64,000 bases of DNA from assembly GCF_001684975.1 (NCBI RefSeq), contig NZ_MAYH01000023.1, positions 372,001 to 436,000 on the forward strand, given 5' to 3'. Both the position numbers and the translations under genes were made by a program. Below, piece by piece: positions 32,716-42,792 of the stretch. The notes below the pieces were generated by a model, which was not told the DNA's origin, made no database searches, and worked only from the letters and a program-made list of their open reading frames with translations. The stretch's first letter is position 1. Each line of letters begins with the position of its first letter. The stretch comes from Chryseobacterium artocarpi (GTDB taxonomy: Bacteria > Bacteroidota > Bacteroidia > Flavobacteriales > Weeksellaceae).

Positions 32716-33879
32716 CTATCCTATTTTTCGGCTACAAACTTCCATGATCAGAGCCAAATCATCGTTTCCTACTTCTTTCTTCAGGTCTGCTATTTTTAGA
32801 AACTCCTGATACAAATAATCCAGTTCATTCTTCGTAACATCAAAACCGATATGTTTAAATCTATAGGCAAGTGCAGAACGTCCGCTTCTTGCCGTAAGAA
32901 TAATAGATGATTCATTCACTCCTACCTCAGACGGATCAATGATCTCATAAGTTTCCCTGTTTTTGATCACGCCATCCTGATGAATTCCTGAGCTGTGGGC
33001 AAATGCATTAGCTCCTACAATAGCTTTATTCGGCTGTACAGACATTCCCATCAGATCAGAAACCATTGCACTCATTTCATTTAGCATTCTTGAGTTTACG
33101 TCGGTATACAGATTTAAATCTTTATGTTGTTTTAAGATCATTACAAATTCTTCTAACGCTGTATTTCCGGCTCTTTCACCTAAACCGTTGATTGTACATT
33201 CAATCTGGCGTGCCCCGTTGATGGCTCCGGAAATTGAATTCGCAGTTGCTAACCCCAAATCGTTGTGGCAATGACATGATAAAACAGCTTTTTCAATACC
33301 TTTTACATTCTCTCTCAGATATTTTATCTTCTGTCCGTATTCTTCCGGAAGGCAATATCCTGTAGTATCCGGAATATTTAAAACGGTCGCTCCGGCTTTG
33401 ATGACTGCTTCACAAACCCTTGCCAGATACTCATTATCTGTTCTTCCCGCATCTTCCGCATAGAATTCAACGTCTTCTACATAGCTCTTTGCATATCTTA
33501 CAGCTTCTGCTGCGCGTTCAATGATATTTTCCCTTGTTGAGTTGAATTTATATTTAATATGAGAATCAGACGTTCCGATTCCGGTATGTATCCTTGGTCT
33601 TTTTGCATATCTTAAAGCTTCAGCTGCGGCATCAATATCTTTTTTATTGGCTCTTGTGAGTCCGCAGACCTTTGCATTTCTTACGAGTTTTGAAATTTCA
33701 GAAACAGATTCAAAATCTCCAGGGCTGGAAATCGGAAAACCTGCTTCAATGATATCAACTCCCAATTCATCAAGCTTTTCAGCTATAATAAGTTTTTGTT
33801 CCGTGTTTAGTTTACACCCAGGAACCTGTTCTCCATCTCGCAGCGTGGTATCAAAAATTTCAATTTTTTCGGAATTCAT
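32716..33879 (-). CDS. leuA: 2-isopropylmalate synthase, short form without the regulatory domain
   Basis: 387 residues. It condenses acetyl-CoA with 2-oxoisovalerate to open the leucine pathway. [16 protein letters not shown] and [15 protein letters not shown] contain the metal ligands and substrate residues of the TIM barrel; [14 protein letters not shown] is also present. The C-terminal LeuA allosteric domain of the longer (about 510 residue) enzymes is missing, so leucine feedback may work differently or be absent (inference). It is the first gene of the operon, with a -7-like TAGTTTTG (CAAAACTA at 33908-33915 on the plus strand). Citramalate or homocitrate synthase is less likely given the leuCDB context. 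Confidence 0.9.
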   Translation of the reverse strand: MNSEKIEIFDTTLRDGEQVPGCKLNTEQKLIIAEKLDELGVDIIEAGFPISSPGDFESVSEISKLVRNAKVCGLTRANKKDIDAAAEALRYAKRPRIHTGIGTSDSHIKYKFNSTRENIIERAAEAVRYAKSYVEDVEFYAEDAGRTDNEYLARVCEAVIKAGATVLNIPDTTGYCLPEEYGQKIKYLRENVKGIEKAVLSCHCHNDLGLATANSISGAINGARQIECTINGLGERAGNTALEEFVMILKQHKDLNLYTDVNSRMLNEMSAMVSDLMGMSVQPNKAIVGANAFAHSSGIHQDGVIKNRETYEIIDPSEVGVNESSIILTARSGRSALAYRFKHIGFDVTKNELDYLYQEFLKIADLKKEVGNDDLALIMEVCSRKIG

Positions 33880-34027
33880 AAATGAAGTTTTTTACTTAAT
33901 TTTGATCCAAAACTACAGCTTGCAATATTTTTTGATTTTTATTTTTCCTGAAAATTACAATATTCAATAGCTAAAGAATTCATTTTATCACACTGATATT
34001 TAATTATTTAAACCTTATAAATTTACA

Positions 34028-35572
34028 ATGGCAGAATTGCAGAAAGATTTTTTGTTTGTATTGGTAAAGTCATTGACCACCTCTGAAAAAAGACAGTTTA
34101 AGTTGTATGTAAACCGTCTCGGAATTAATGTAGATGCAAAATTTTTACTTCTCTTTTCCGAAATGGATAAGATGAAGGAATATGATGAAACCGTCATTAT
34201 TGAAAAGAAAATCTCTACGAAACAGCAACTTTCTAACCTAAAAGCACATCTTTACAAGCAAATTCTTGTAAGTCTCCGCATGAACCCAAGTCATCAGAAC
34301 TATCGTATACAGCTTAGGGAACAGTTGGATTTTGCCAATATTTTATATCAGAAAGGGCTTTATAAACAGGCATTAAAAATCTTAGATAAAACCAAACAAA
34401 CCGCTTTGGAACTGGATGAAAAAAGCATTGCTTCTGAGGTTATAGATCTTGAAAAGGTTATTGAATCACAGTTCATTACCCGAAGTATTGAAGGACGTGC
34501 TGAAGAACTAATCAGACAATCTCAAGAGTTAAGTAAACAGAACCGATACACTACCAAACTTTCCAACCTTTCATTGAAATTATACAGTGAAATGCTGACA
34601 CATGGCTATGTGAAAAATAATACCGACCGTGAGGAAGTTATGGAGTTTTTTAATGCACAGATTAAAAATATCAGTTTTGACAAATTGAATTTCACGGAGA
34701 AACTTTGGTATTTCAAAGCACATGTCTGGAAAAATCAGTTGTTACAGGATTATAAATATACTTTAAAATACGCCTATCAATGGGTTGATCTCTTTCATAA
34801 AAGCCCGGAGATGATTTACAGCCATCCGGTTTGGTATATTAAAGGAAACACTTATTTACTGAAAATTCTTTTCCTGTATGGAAATATTGATATTCTGGAA
34901 GAACATTTTGCAGATTTCAATAAGATGGTAAATGCTGAAAACTTCGCTCAGAATGAAAATTTACAGTCACTTATCTTCCTTACCCATTACAATACACTGA
35001 TGAATATTCACTTTGTGAAGGGTGAGTTTTTTACCGGAACAAAGCTTATTCCTGAGATTGAATTAAAAATGGAAAAACTCAGAGAAAGAATTGACGAACA
35101 CCACTTTATGATCCTTTATCTTAAAATGGCAGCCATGTTCTTTGGAAGTAAAATGTACAAAAAAGCCATTGAATACTCTATGAGAGTGATTGAATCTAAA
35201 GGAAATGTACAGGAAGATCTTTTATTCCATACCCGAATTCTTATTTTGATGTCAAAATATGAGTCAGGAAATGATGAGGATTATGATGAATTCATTGCTT
35301 CTACGCTGAAATTTGCCAAAAAGATGAAAAAACCGGAAGATTTTCACTTTGAAAGTATTCAATTTTTTAAGAACCTGAATAATCAAGTTTTGTATCAAAG
35401 ACAGAAAGCTTTTGAAGCATTTGATAAAAAGTTAGAAGAATTTTCTCACAACGAATATTACAGACGGTCTTTATTTTATATAGATATTCATGGTTGGATT
35501 CAGTCTAAAGTGAGGAATGTGGATGTGATTGAAATTATCAAAAAGAAGGTAAAGTATAAAAGGAAAGGTTGA
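34028..35572 (+). CDS. Helical repeat protein of unknown function
   Basis: 514 residues, almost entirely alpha-helical, Lys/Leu-rich and without a signal peptide. Segments such as FANILYQKGLYKQALKILDK resemble tetratricopeptide helices. No catalytic motif was found, and I do not recognise a named family. It starts with a clear ATG, divergent from leuA across a 148-bp gap, and ends at a 14-bp perfect inverted repeat. It may be a cytosolic scaffold or regulatory protein, but nothing in the sequence decides this. Confidence 0.7.
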   Translation: MAELQKDFLFVLVKSLTTSEKRQFKLYVNRLGINVDAKFLLLFSEMDKMKEYDETVIIEKKISTKQQLSNLKAHLYKQILVSLRMNPSHQNYRIQLREQLDFANILYQKGLYKQALKILDKTKQTALELDEKSIASEVIDLEKVIESQFITRSIEGRAEELIRQSQELSKQNRYTTKLSNLSLKLYSEMLTHGYVKNNTDREEVMEFFNAQIKNISFDKLNFTEKLWYFKAHVWKNQLLQDYKYTLKYAYQWVDLFHKSPEMIYSHPVWYIKGNTYLLKILFLYGNIDILEEHFADFNKMVNAENFAQNENLQSLIFLTHYNTLMNIHFVKGEFFTGTKLIPEIELKMEKLRERIDEHHFMILYLKMAAMFFGSKMYKKAIEYSMRVIESKGNVQEDLLFHTRILILMSKYESGNDEDYDEFIASTLKFAKKMKKPEDFHFESIQFFKNLNNQVLYQRQKAFEAFDKKLEEFSHNEYYRRSLFYIDIHGWIQSKVRNVDVIEIIKKKVKYKRKG

Positions 35573-35656
35573 TTAGAATTCCTGTAATATTTTGGATATA
35601 AAAAAAACTTCAATAAAAGCCTTCCAACAATATAAAAAACAGAAATTTACATAAAG

Positions 35657-35699
35657 TTATTTAACGCAAAGATTCATAATAAAAATTTGCGTTAAATAA
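35657..35699. terminator. Perfect 14-bp inverted repeat between convergent genes
   Basis: TTATTTAACGCAAA (35657-35670) pairs with TTTGCGTTAAATAA (35686-35699), 15-nt loop. It lies between two gene ends, so a bidirectional terminator is likely; T runs are weak. Confidence 0.5.
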
Positions 35700-35712
35700 T
35701 AAATTAAATAAG

Positions 35713-36687
35713 TTATTTATAAATACTTTCAATAAATCTTAAAGCATTTTCATGGCTGATCTTTTCCATCAATTCAGAAGAGAATCTTGTTTCAATTTCC
35801 TGATTAATGGCAGGGTAAACTGATGCGTTCGAATGCTCTTCAAAGAAGAAAGGGTGACGAGAAATGTCCGGATGATCTTTCCAGTAGAAATAATCTGCAC
35901 CGTAAGCAAGGCTGTCTTCACCTCCAAGATCCAAGCCATATTGAATATGTTCATACAATCTTTTAGGATCTTCAAGATCAACATAGTCTTTGATGAAATT
36001 TAGTCCGATTAAGCCTTTTCTGCTGATAACTTCTTTTGCCAGCTCATCAGGAAGATTTCTATTGTTTTTATAGACAGACCTGAAGTTGGAATGACTTGCC
36101 AAAATAGGAATAGAATAGTTTCTCTGATCCACATAATTGAAAATATCATGCGCCAATTGATCACTTGTATGCGCCAGGTCGATTGCTATTTTTTTATCCG
36201 AGATATAATCAATCAGCACTTTTCCATCATCCTTTAGTCCTGTTGTAGCATTATTCCCGCCTCCGAAACGGTTTTCCAAATGATGGGTAATTCCAATATA
36301 AAAAACTTTGTGGGTGTTTTCTATAATGGTTTCCAGCTTTTTAAATCCAGAATCCAGACTTTCATTTTCATCACAGAAAGAAGAAGCATTTTCTATGGAA
36401 GCAATGACTCCAACCCGGTTTTTATTCTCAGAAGATTTATAATTTTCAGGATTAAACAGGAAGAAATTTTCGTTTTTTATCAAATCTGAAAACAATTTAC
36501 TCTGTTCCAAACCGTGAACAGTACTGTTTGCACCCGTTCCTGAGTAAATAGCCATTACCTGCAGCTTTACATTCCCTTCTTGTAAATAAGGTAAAGAGCT
36601 GCCTAATTCTTTATCATCAATAGTTGAGTTCGATCTTAATAAATAGTATAATAAATCGCAGTGTAAATCAATGTTTATTGTATTCAT
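35713..36687 (-). CDS. Membrane-dipeptidase-family (M19) metallopeptidase
   Basis: 324 residues from the ATG at 36687. A longer frame from 36765 is rejected because it overlaps the upstream DUF4932 gene by 53 nt and adds a non-conserved tail before NIDLHCDLLYYLLRS. The family hydrolyses dipeptides using two zinc ions. Ligands are visible in DLHCD (His9, Asp11), IENA, DLAHTSD and ASHSNF. There is no signal peptide, so it is probably cytoplasmic. It lies 25 nt downstream of the DUF4932 gene in the same direction, so the two are probably cotranscribed. Confidence 0.85.
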   Translation of the reverse strand: MNTINIDLHCDLLYYLLRSNSTIDDKELGSSLPYLQEGNVKLQVMAIYSGTGANSTVHGLEQSKLFSDLIKNENFFLFNPENYKSSENKNRVGVIASIENASSFCDENESLDSGFKKLETIIENTHKVFYIGITHHLENRFGGGNNATTGLKDDGKVLIDYISDKKIAIDLAHTSDQLAHDIFNYVDQRNYSIPILASHSNFRSVYKNNRNLPDELAKEVISRKGLIGLNFIKDYVDLEDPKRLYEHIQYGLDLGGEDSLAYGADYFYWKDHPDISRHPFFFEEHSNASVYPAINQEIETRFSSELMEKISHENALRFIESIYK

Positions 36688-36712
36688 AGTGGATGACAAT
36701 TTATAGCTTTTA

Positions 36713-37897
36713 TTACTTGTTTTGTGCCAACATATTATTGATAGATTCAATATCTGTATTTTCAAAAACTTCTAACAATTGAGGTACAAAACCTCCGAAA
36801 GTTTTGTATTTTTTCCTGTTCGAATTATATTCTTTAATCTTTTCTTCCAGCTGCGGAAGGAAAATAAAGTTCTCCTTCAGGTGATAGGCTTCCAGTCTTT
36901 TTGCTCTTTCAAAATCTTTTTGAAGCCTTGCAGTCTGAATTTCGCCCAGCCTTACAAGATGTTCAGCCACACAGGTCTGGTAATCTCCATAACCTCCGGT
37001 TTTGATCATTGCTTCCTTTAATTCTGAGTTTTCAAACAGATCTTTAAACTTTTTAAGGTTATCTTTATACTTGTACACTTCTTTATTCACAAAGGAATGT
37101 CCAAACTCATGAACACTTAAAAATCTAGCCTGAAATTGATTATCATAACCAAACTGTCCTTGCTTCTCAACCTTTACAAAGGGGCTTGCAATCTCATAAA
37201 TATTCTTTTTTCCTGTTTTTAAAAGAACATCGGCACCTATTCCCCTTCCTTCATTATTGTCAATAGGCCACATCATTATTGGAGAGATAAGAATGGTATA
37301 TGTATTAAAACTTTCACCATAAAACTGCTCCATTGCGTTGGTAAAACCCGCCGGGATCTGTTTGCTGTATTCATTTATTCCACCAGCATAAAAGTCTTTG
37401 TTTTCCTTAAAAAACTGTTCAAGATTCTCCTGTTTGTAGAATTTTGAGAGTTCTGAAAGATAATTTCTAATTAAATCGGTGGCTTCTTTGTTCTGTCCTT
37501 TGGTTAAATTATTGTTGTCAAATTGATATTCGTTGATCCAGCCCGTTGCCGGAAATTCTTTATGATACATCAATGGTTTCATCAGAAAATCATTTCCTGA
37601 ACCGAATTTTTCGATCAAAGCATCATTTAATTTTGCTGTTAAAATAGCAATATCAGAATTTTTCAAATGGTTGTATTTAGCCAAAGCATTTTTTACAATT
37701 GGCTGATATACTGAACATTCTTTTATTTTATAAAGTTCAAAGTCTTTATTTGTTTTTCGGTGTTCTGCTGAAAGAATTTCGGCAAGAAAATAGGTTTCTA
37801 CATTTTTGTTGTAAGTAACGGAAAACTTAGAGGTATTTTTCTGTGAAAAGGCAAATGTAGAAGCCAGTGAAACAAAAACTACGAATATCTTTTTCAT
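36713..37897 (-). CDS. DUF4932 secreted metallopeptidase-like protein
   Basis: 394 residues with signal peptide MKKIFVVFVSLASTFAFSQ. The body matches the DUF4932 pattern, and HEFGHSFVNKE is an HExxH zinc site with a downstream Glu, suggesting a gluzincin-like peptidase. It may act in the periplasm or outside the cell; no lipobox or T9SS domain is seen. The dipeptidase gene follows, and the pair may degrade imported peptides (inference). Confidence 0.75.
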   Translation of the reverse strand: MKKIFVVFVSLASTFAFSQKNTSKFSVTYNKNVETYFLAEILSAEHRKTNKDFELYKIKECSVYQPIVKNALAKYNHLKNSDIAILTAKLNDALIEKFGSGNDFLMKPLMYHKEFPATGWINEYQFDNNNLTKGQNKEATDLIRNYLSELSKFYKQENLEQFFKENKDFYAGGINEYSKQIPAGFTNAMEQFYGESFNTYTILISPIMMWPIDNNEGRGIGADVLLKTGKKNIYEIASPFVKVEKQGQFGYDNQFQARFLSVHEFGHSFVNKEVYKYKDNLKKFKDLFENSELKEAMIKTGGYGDYQTCVAEHLVRLGEIQTARLQKDFERAKRLEAYHLKENFIFLPQLEEKIKEYNSNRKKYKTFGGFVPQLLEVFENTDIESINNMLAQNK

Positions 37898-37989
37898 CTA
37901 TAATATTAATTATCATTCTAAATATATGCTAATATAGTATTTTATCTAAAAAATGCGTATTTTTGCATCTTAAAATTTCTTAGTAAACA

Positions 37990-39909
37990 ATGATAAAAAT
38001 TACACTTCCAGACAATAGTGTCAAAGAATTCGAAGGAGCAGTGACTCCTCTAGATGTGGCAAAATCTATAAGCGAGGGATTGGCTAGAAATACCATTTCC
38101 GCAATTGTTAATGACAAACAAGTAGAAACGACCACACCTATAACCACGGATTCTACGGTACAGCTTTTGACCTGGAATGATGACATGGGTAAGAAAGCTT
38201 TCTGGCATTCTTCTGCTCACCTTTTGGCGCAGGCAATCCTTGAGTTTTATCCAAATGCTAAGTTGACCATTGGTCCGGCAATTGAAAGCGGATTCTACTA
38301 TGATGTAGATTTCGGTGATGAAAGCTTATCTGAAAAGGATTTTGAGAAGATTGAGAAGAAAATTCTTGAGAACGCTAAAAAAGGTTCTACTTTCTCTTTA
38401 TACCCGGTTTCTAAAGAAGATGCTTTAAAAACATATGCAGATAATCCTTACAAAGTAGAATTGATCTCTAATCTTAATGATGGAGAAATCACTTTTGTAA
38501 CTCATGATAACTTCACAGATTTATGTCGTGGAGGACACATTCCTAACACGGGAATTGTAAAAGCGGTTAAGATTTTAAATGCAGCAGGAGCTTACTGGAG
38601 AGGAAACGAAAAAAATCCTCAGCTGACAAGAGTATATGGTATTTCTTTCCCTAAACAGAAAGAGCTTACTGAATACCTTGAAAGATTAGAAGAAGCTAAA
38701 AGAAGAGACCACAGAAAACTTGGTAAAGAGCTTGGAATTTTTGCATTCTCTGAAAAAGTAGGTGCAGGTTTACCTTTATGGTTACCAAAAGGAACTGCTT
38801 TAAGAAGAAAACTAGAAAATTTCCTTTCTGATGCTCAGAAAAAAGGAGGTTATGAATTTGTAATGTCTCCACACATCGGGGCAAAAGAATTGTATGTAAC
38901 TTCAGGACACTGGGATAAATATGGGGAAGACAGCTTCCAGCCGATTAAAACTCCAAATGAAGGAGAAGAATTCTTATTGAAGCCAATGAACTGTCCGCAC
39001 CACTGTGAGATCTACAAGACTTCACAATGGAGCTACAGAGACCTTCCAAAAAGATATGCTGAATTTGGTACGGTATACAGATATGAGCAAAGTGGAGAAC
39101 TTCACGGATTAACAAGAGTTCGTGGGTTTACTCAGGATGATGCTCACCTTTTCTGTACTCCGGATCAGCTTTCAGAAGAATTCGAAAAAGTAATTGATCT
39201 TACGCTTTATGTATTCAAATCTTTAGGGTTTGAAGATTTTGTAACTCAGGTATCATTAAGAGACCCTGAAAATAAGCAGAAGTATATCGGTACTGACGAA
39301 AATTGGGAGAAAGCGGAAAGTGCTATCATCAATGCCGCTCAGAAGAAAGGCTTAAAAACAGTTGTAGAATATGGTGAAGCAGCATTCTATGGTCCTAAGC
39401 TTGACTTCATGGTGAAAGATGCTTTAGGAAGAAAATGGCAGCTTGGAACTATCCAGGTGGATTACAACTTACCGGAAAGATTTGATCTTCACTATATCGG
39501 AAGTGATAATGAGAAGCATAGACCGGTAATGATTCACAGAGCACCTTTCGGTTCTATGGAGCGTTTTATTGCTATTTTATTAGAGAATACGGCAGGTGAT
39601 TTCCCATTATGGCTGAGTCCTGATCAGTTTATTATTCTACCGATCAGTGAAAAGTATGTAGATTATTCAAAAAAAGTTTCACAATTTTTAGAAAATCACG
39701 ATATTAGCGGTCAGATTGATGACAGAAACGAGAAGACTGGTAAAAAGATCCGTGATGCTGAATTAAAGAAGATTCCTTTCATGCTTGTAGTAGGAGAAAA
39801 CGAAGAGAAAGAAGGTACAATTTCTGTAAGAAGACGTGGTGAAGGAGATCTTGGAGTAATGAAAATGGAAGATTTTGTGACTTACTTCAAAAAGGAAGCA
39901 GCGATCTAA
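37990..39909 (+). CDS. thrS: Threonyl-tRNA synthetase
   Basis: 639 residues. N-terminal TGS domain (1-65), editing domain (about 70-230, with [12 protein letters not shown] and [13 protein letters not shown]), class II catalytic core with [11 protein letters not shown] (zinc-binding Cys and His residues), FDLHYIGSD and [14 protein letters not shown], and a C-terminal anticodon-binding domain. It charges tRNA-Thr in the cytoplasm. Length is standard. A TATTTTTG -7-like element lies at 37958-37965. infC follows with a 97-nt gap that contains a hairpin. Confidence 0.97.
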   Translation: MIKITLPDNSVKEFEGAVTPLDVAKSISEGLARNTISAIVNDKQVETTTPITTDSTVQLLTWNDDMGKKAFWHSSAHLLAQAILEFYPNAKLTIGPAIESGFYYDVDFGDESLSEKDFEKIEKKILENAKKGSTFSLYPVSKEDALKTYADNPYKVELISNLNDGEITFVTHDNFTDLCRGGHIPNTGIVKAVKILNAAGAYWRGNEKNPQLTRVYGISFPKQKELTEYLERLEEAKRRDHRKLGKELGIFAFSEKVGAGLPLWLPKGTALRRKLENFLSDAQKKGGYEFVMSPHIGAKELYVTSGHWDKYGEDSFQPIKTPNEGEEFLLKPMNCPHHCEIYKTSQWSYRDLPKRYAEFGTVYRYEQSGELHGLTRVRGFTQDDAHLFCTPDQLSEEFEKVIDLTLYVFKSLGFEDFVTQVSLRDPENKQKYIGTDENWEKAESAIINAAQKKGLKTVVEYGEAAFYGPKLDFMVKDALGRKWQLGTIQVDYNLPERFDLHYIGSDNEKHRPVMIHRAPFGSMERFIAILLENTAGDFPLWLSPDQFIILPISEKYVDYSKKVSQFLENHDISGQIDDRNEKTGKKIRDAELKKIPFMLVVGENEEKEGTISVRRRGEGDLGVMKMEDFVTYFKKEAAI

Positions 39910-39924
39910 TTAGAATAAGAAAAT

Positions 39925-39966
39925 AAGGTATTGAGAGATTAATATGTCTAATGCTCTCAATCCTTT
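39925..39966 (+). promoter_or_regulatory. Hairpin between thrS and infC (possible attenuator or leader element)
   Basis: ATTGAGAG (39930-39937) pairs with CTCTCAAT, flanked by AAGG and CCTT, with a 15-nt loop. An AT-rich tract follows but no clean T run. It could weaken read-through into infC or take part in infC autoregulation. Confidence 0.4.
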
Positions 39967-40006
39967 ATATAAAAAATAAGTAGTTAACCAATAAAATTAT
40001 AATACA

Positions 40007-40567
40007 ATAGCACAAAGATTTAACAACAGGGGCCCACAAAGACGTCCGGTACAAGAGGACTTACACTTGATCAACGATAAAATTCGTGTGAGAGAGCTTC
40101 GTTTGGTGGGCGATAACGTAGAGCCAGGAATTTATCCAATTGACAAAGCAAGACAGATTGCTGCGGAACAAGAATTGGATCTAGTAGTAATTTCTGACAA
40201 GGCAGAACCTTTCATTGCAAGAATATTAGAATATAAGAAATTCTTATATGAGCAAAAGAAAAAACAAAAGGAACTTAAAGCTAAGCAAGTAAAAGTGGTT
40301 GTAAAAGAGATCCGTTTCGGACCTCAGACTGATGATCACGATTATGAATTCAAAAAGAAACATGCTGAGAAATTCCTTGAAGAAGGTTCTAAATTAAAAA
40401 CCTACGTATTTTTTAAAGGACGTTCGATTATCTTTAAAGACCAGGGAGAAATTTTGCTTTTAAAACTTGCTCAGGAACTAGAGCACGTAGGAAAAGTAGA
40501 CCAGCTTCCTAAGCTTGAAGGAAAGAGAATGATTATGATGATGAGTCCTAAAAAACCAGCAAAATAA
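40007..40567 (+). CDS. infC: Translation initiation factor IF-3 (apparent ATA start)
   Basis: 186 residues if read from ATA at 40007. The frame opens only at 39995 (preceded by TAA) and contains no ATG, GTG or TTG before 40067; a TTG there would delete the first 20 residues, which include [11 protein letters not shown]. The domain order is that of IF-3: N-domain ([20 protein letters not shown]), linker helix rich in Lys, and C-domain ([16 protein letters not shown]). IF-3 prevents premature 70S assembly and discriminates against non-standard start codons. infC genes commonly use AUU or similar, allowing autoregulation; ATA fits this logic. The start is inferred. Confidence 0.9.
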   Translation: MAQRFNNRGPQRRPVQEDLHLINDKIRVRELRLVGDNVEPGIYPIDKARQIAAEQELDLVVISDKAEPFIARILEYKKFLYEQKKKQKELKAKQVKVVVKEIRFGPQTDDHDYEFKKKHAEKFLEEGSKLKTYVFFKGRSIIFKDQGEILLLKLAQELEHVGKVDQLPKLEGKRMIMMMSPKKPAK

Positions 40568-40584
40568 TTCAATTATTTAAATAT

Positions 40585-40616
40585 AAAAACCTCAAAATAT
40601 TTTGAGGTTTTTTTTT
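40585..40616 (+). terminator. infC terminator
   Basis: AAAACCTCAAAA pairs with TTTTGAGGTTTT around TA and is followed by T residues. It ends thrS-infC before the inserted block begins, so rpmI is not in this transcript. Confidence 0.85.
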
Positions 40617-40864
40617 GTTTAAGTTTTCACGGAAAAAGTTAAAAGATAATTAAAGTTGATTTAGCATAAAAGTTGGGGAGATTGCAATATTGCAAATATT
40701 ATTATGTCCTTAGCTTATTTACAGATAAAATGACTATATATTATTTTGTGTTTTTTATATAAGTCAATCATTTTAAATGTAGAAGATCCTCCCCTAACTT
40801 TTAAGACTACTCTGTTGTTTTAATTAGTTTTTCATGGTGTCTGCAATAGATTTATAGGACTATT

Positions 40865-41428
40865 CTACCCTTCAAAATCCCCGCAGTCGTGTTCTGTAAA
40901 AAGAGGTAAAGCTTTTTGAGTTGTAAAATACTTCGATACTCTTTTATTTTTTAATTCTAGTTTATTTCCTTCTATACTGAGTTCGTAAACAGGAGCTTTA
41001 TCTATTTGTTTTAAAATATAAGTTCTTTCCGTAGTTTTTATAGTTGTCTGGCTACCTTCGTTAGTAAATGAAAAATCATTAATTTTAAAAGTATCTTTTT
41101 CATCACACACATTCGTCCATACCATGGTATTGTTTGTTATAGATATACTTGCCAAATCACATGAATAACAGTTTCCTGAGAATTCTATTCCATATTTTTC
41201 ATGTACGTTTGTACTTTTGGGGTTCAATACATCAATAGGAACCAAGGCTAAAAAATCGCCTGGCATCTCGGGCTTGGTGATCTCATTTTTTGCAGAACTC
41301 TGTGTAGCCACAGTATCTGCTTTTTTTGCTTCTGTAGAATCTGCCGTATTCACTTTTTTGTCTGTAGCAGGCGAACAGGAAGCCAACATAGTTATTAAAA
41401 ATGAGCAATTGATTATTATGTTTTTCAT
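40865..41428 (-). CDS. Lipoprotein of unknown function
   Basis: 187 residues. The lipobox LASC gives a lipidated Cys near residue 18, followed by a disordered Lys/Thr/Ala-rich linker. The body is beta-rich with a CYSC motif, resembling small envelope lipoproteins, but no family is recognised. It is divergent from the lipoprotein gene at 41571; the shared 142-bp control region holds a CCCTG-N4-CAGCC motif (41499-41519). Confidence 0.55.
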   Translation of the reverse strand: MKNIIINCSFLITMLASCSPATDKKVNTADSTEAKKADTVATQSSAKNEITKPEMPGDFLALVPIDVLNPKSTNVHEKYGIEFSGNCYSCDLASISITNNTMVWTNVCDEKDTFKINDFSFTNEGSQTTIKTTERTYILKQIDKAPVYELSIEGNKLELKNKRVSKYFTTQKALPLFTEHDCGDFEG

Positions 41429-41498
41429 CTATATAAAACGGTTTACAATACCTTTAATTTAGCTTTTGTAAAATTCCCTAAAATAGATCATTTATTAT

Positions 41499-41561
41499 AT
41501 CCCTGTTTTCAGCCATTTTCTATGATTTTATTTGCTGCGTGCCCGATTACCGATACTTTTG
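41499..41561 (+). promoter_or_regulatory. CCCTG-N4-CAGCC motif (copy A) and promoter
   Basis: ATCCCTGTTTTCAGCCATTT occupies 41499-41518. Downstream lie TTG (41532-41534), a 19-nt spacer and TACTTTTG (41554-41561), a full Bacteroidota-type promoter. Transcription would start near 41567, so the gene begins at ATG 41571. The motif lies about 50-70 bp upstream of the start, an activator-like position. Confidence 0.6.
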
Positions 41562-41570
41562 CAGAAAAAA

Positions 41571-42644
41571 ATGAAAATCTTATATCCCTTATTTATATCC
41601 TCAATGGTAACCATAACAGGATGTAATTCTAAAAATAATACTTCTGAAATAAACAAGTCTGAAACTGAAGTCACAAAAAAAATCATAACTTTTACCGATT
41701 TCAAAAAAGTAAAAGGTGTAGATAATGTGCTTAATGTACCTTTTGAATTATTTACCAAACTTGATTCTGTACAGTTCTTTGTATCTCCAAATAAAGATGC
41801 ACCCCGTCTTAAAGTGGCTTACAATAAACTTGATAACTATTATGGCTTTGAAGAGTTTGATGACTTCTACTCTATTCATTACAGCATCAATAACAATATT
41901 TCCAATAGTATTGAGGCGTTTGTTCTAAAATCAGAATTCACTCCGGCATCTGAGCTTACACTGAAAGGAATAGATCTTTATGAGATCCGAAGCAGTAAAC
42001 TGAAAGGGAATGTAGATTTAAAAAATAAATCATTCAATACATACGGAACAATAACCGAAGTTTCTGAACAGGAATTTAAAACAGCTTCAAAAAACAGAAT
42101 TGATGAAGTTTTTGTTAAAAATCCTTCTGTAAAACTTAAAGATAATAACTGGATCTTTACTGGGAATGGTAAGGAAACTATCATTACTCAACATGAAAAT
42201 GTATCTACTGAAGATGGTTTGTTATCAAATGAATATATAGGAAAGTCTCCATCCTTGAATTTGGAGATCTTCAAAGAAAACTCAGCAGAGGTTTTAGATA
42301 CATATTATACTTTTTATAATGTAAAGTCAACGGCGGATTTTGCACTCTTTACAGGTGGATTTCCTCATATCCTGCCTGGTAAAAACTGGATTTCTTATAT
42401 TGGTTCCAATGACGATGTAGGAAGTAATTTTGAGATCAGTAAATACCCGGGACAGGGCTCTGGTCAGGAAAGTCTTTTCTATGTAAACTTCACTACCTTC
42501 AAAATTGCAGAGGAAACAAAAGCTTTTTGGGCAGATCAGGAAACGTTCTATGCTGAAGTATATCCTGTAAATTCTGCGGCTTCAAAAGGTAAGAAACAAA
42601 AGACTGCTTTTATAAAGATTAAATTGAAACCTAATTTGTTTTAG
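41571..42644 (+). CDS. Lipoprotein of unknown function
   Basis: 357 residues from ATG 41571. Frames opening further left (TTG at 41532) are rejected because that TTG is the promoter -33 box. MKILYPLFISSMVTITGC is a lipoprotein signal with the Cys at residue 18. The body is hydrophilic with a repeated DxxY-type strand pattern; I do not recognise a family. It is the first rightward gene of the block that separates infC from rpmI. Confidence 0.6.
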   Translation: MKILYPLFISSMVTITGCNSKNNTSEINKSETEVTKKIITFTDFKKVKGVDNVLNVPFELFTKLDSVQFFVSPNKDAPRLKVAYNKLDNYYGFEEFDDFYSIHYSINNNISNSIEAFVLKSEFTPASELTLKGIDLYEIRSSKLKGNVDLKNKSFNTYGTITEVSEQEFKTASKNRIDEVFVKNPSVKLKDNNWIFTGNGKETIITQHENVSTEDGLLSNEYIGKSPSLNLEIFKENSAEVLDTYYTFYNVKSTADFALFTGGFPHILPGKNWISYIGSNDDVGSNFEISKYPGQGSGQESLFYVNFTTFKIAEETKAFWADQETFYAEVYPVNSAASKGKKQKTAFIKIKLKPNLF

Positions 42645-42722
42645 GTAAAAGCCAGAATGATAAATTGTTAAAGGGTAAAAAAGGAGTTATTGTTACTAAT
42701 CTAAGCTTGGAAAAATAAAAAA

Positions 42723-42769
42723 CCCCTGAAATCAGCCAGTGTTTATGGGGATAAAGTCCAATATCTTTG
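42723..42769 (+). promoter_or_regulatory. CCCTG-N4-CAGCC motif (copy B) and -7 element
   Basis: CCCCTGAAATCAGCCAGTG occupies 42723-42741, and TATCTTTG (42762-42769) is a Bacteroidota -7 element. No TTG at 17-19 nt is seen. The ATG at 42793 follows. Confidence 0.5.
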
Positions 42770-42792
42770 CAGCAGTTATTTAAAGATCAACC

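Noticed and set aside
36688..36765. N-terminal extension of the dipeptidase gene
   Set aside because: Overlaps the DUF4932 gene by 53 nt and adds non-conserved residues before NIDLHCD.
41532..41570. TTG start for the lipoprotein gene at 41571
   Set aside because: That TTG is the -33 box of a full promoter, and the signal peptide begins at 41571.
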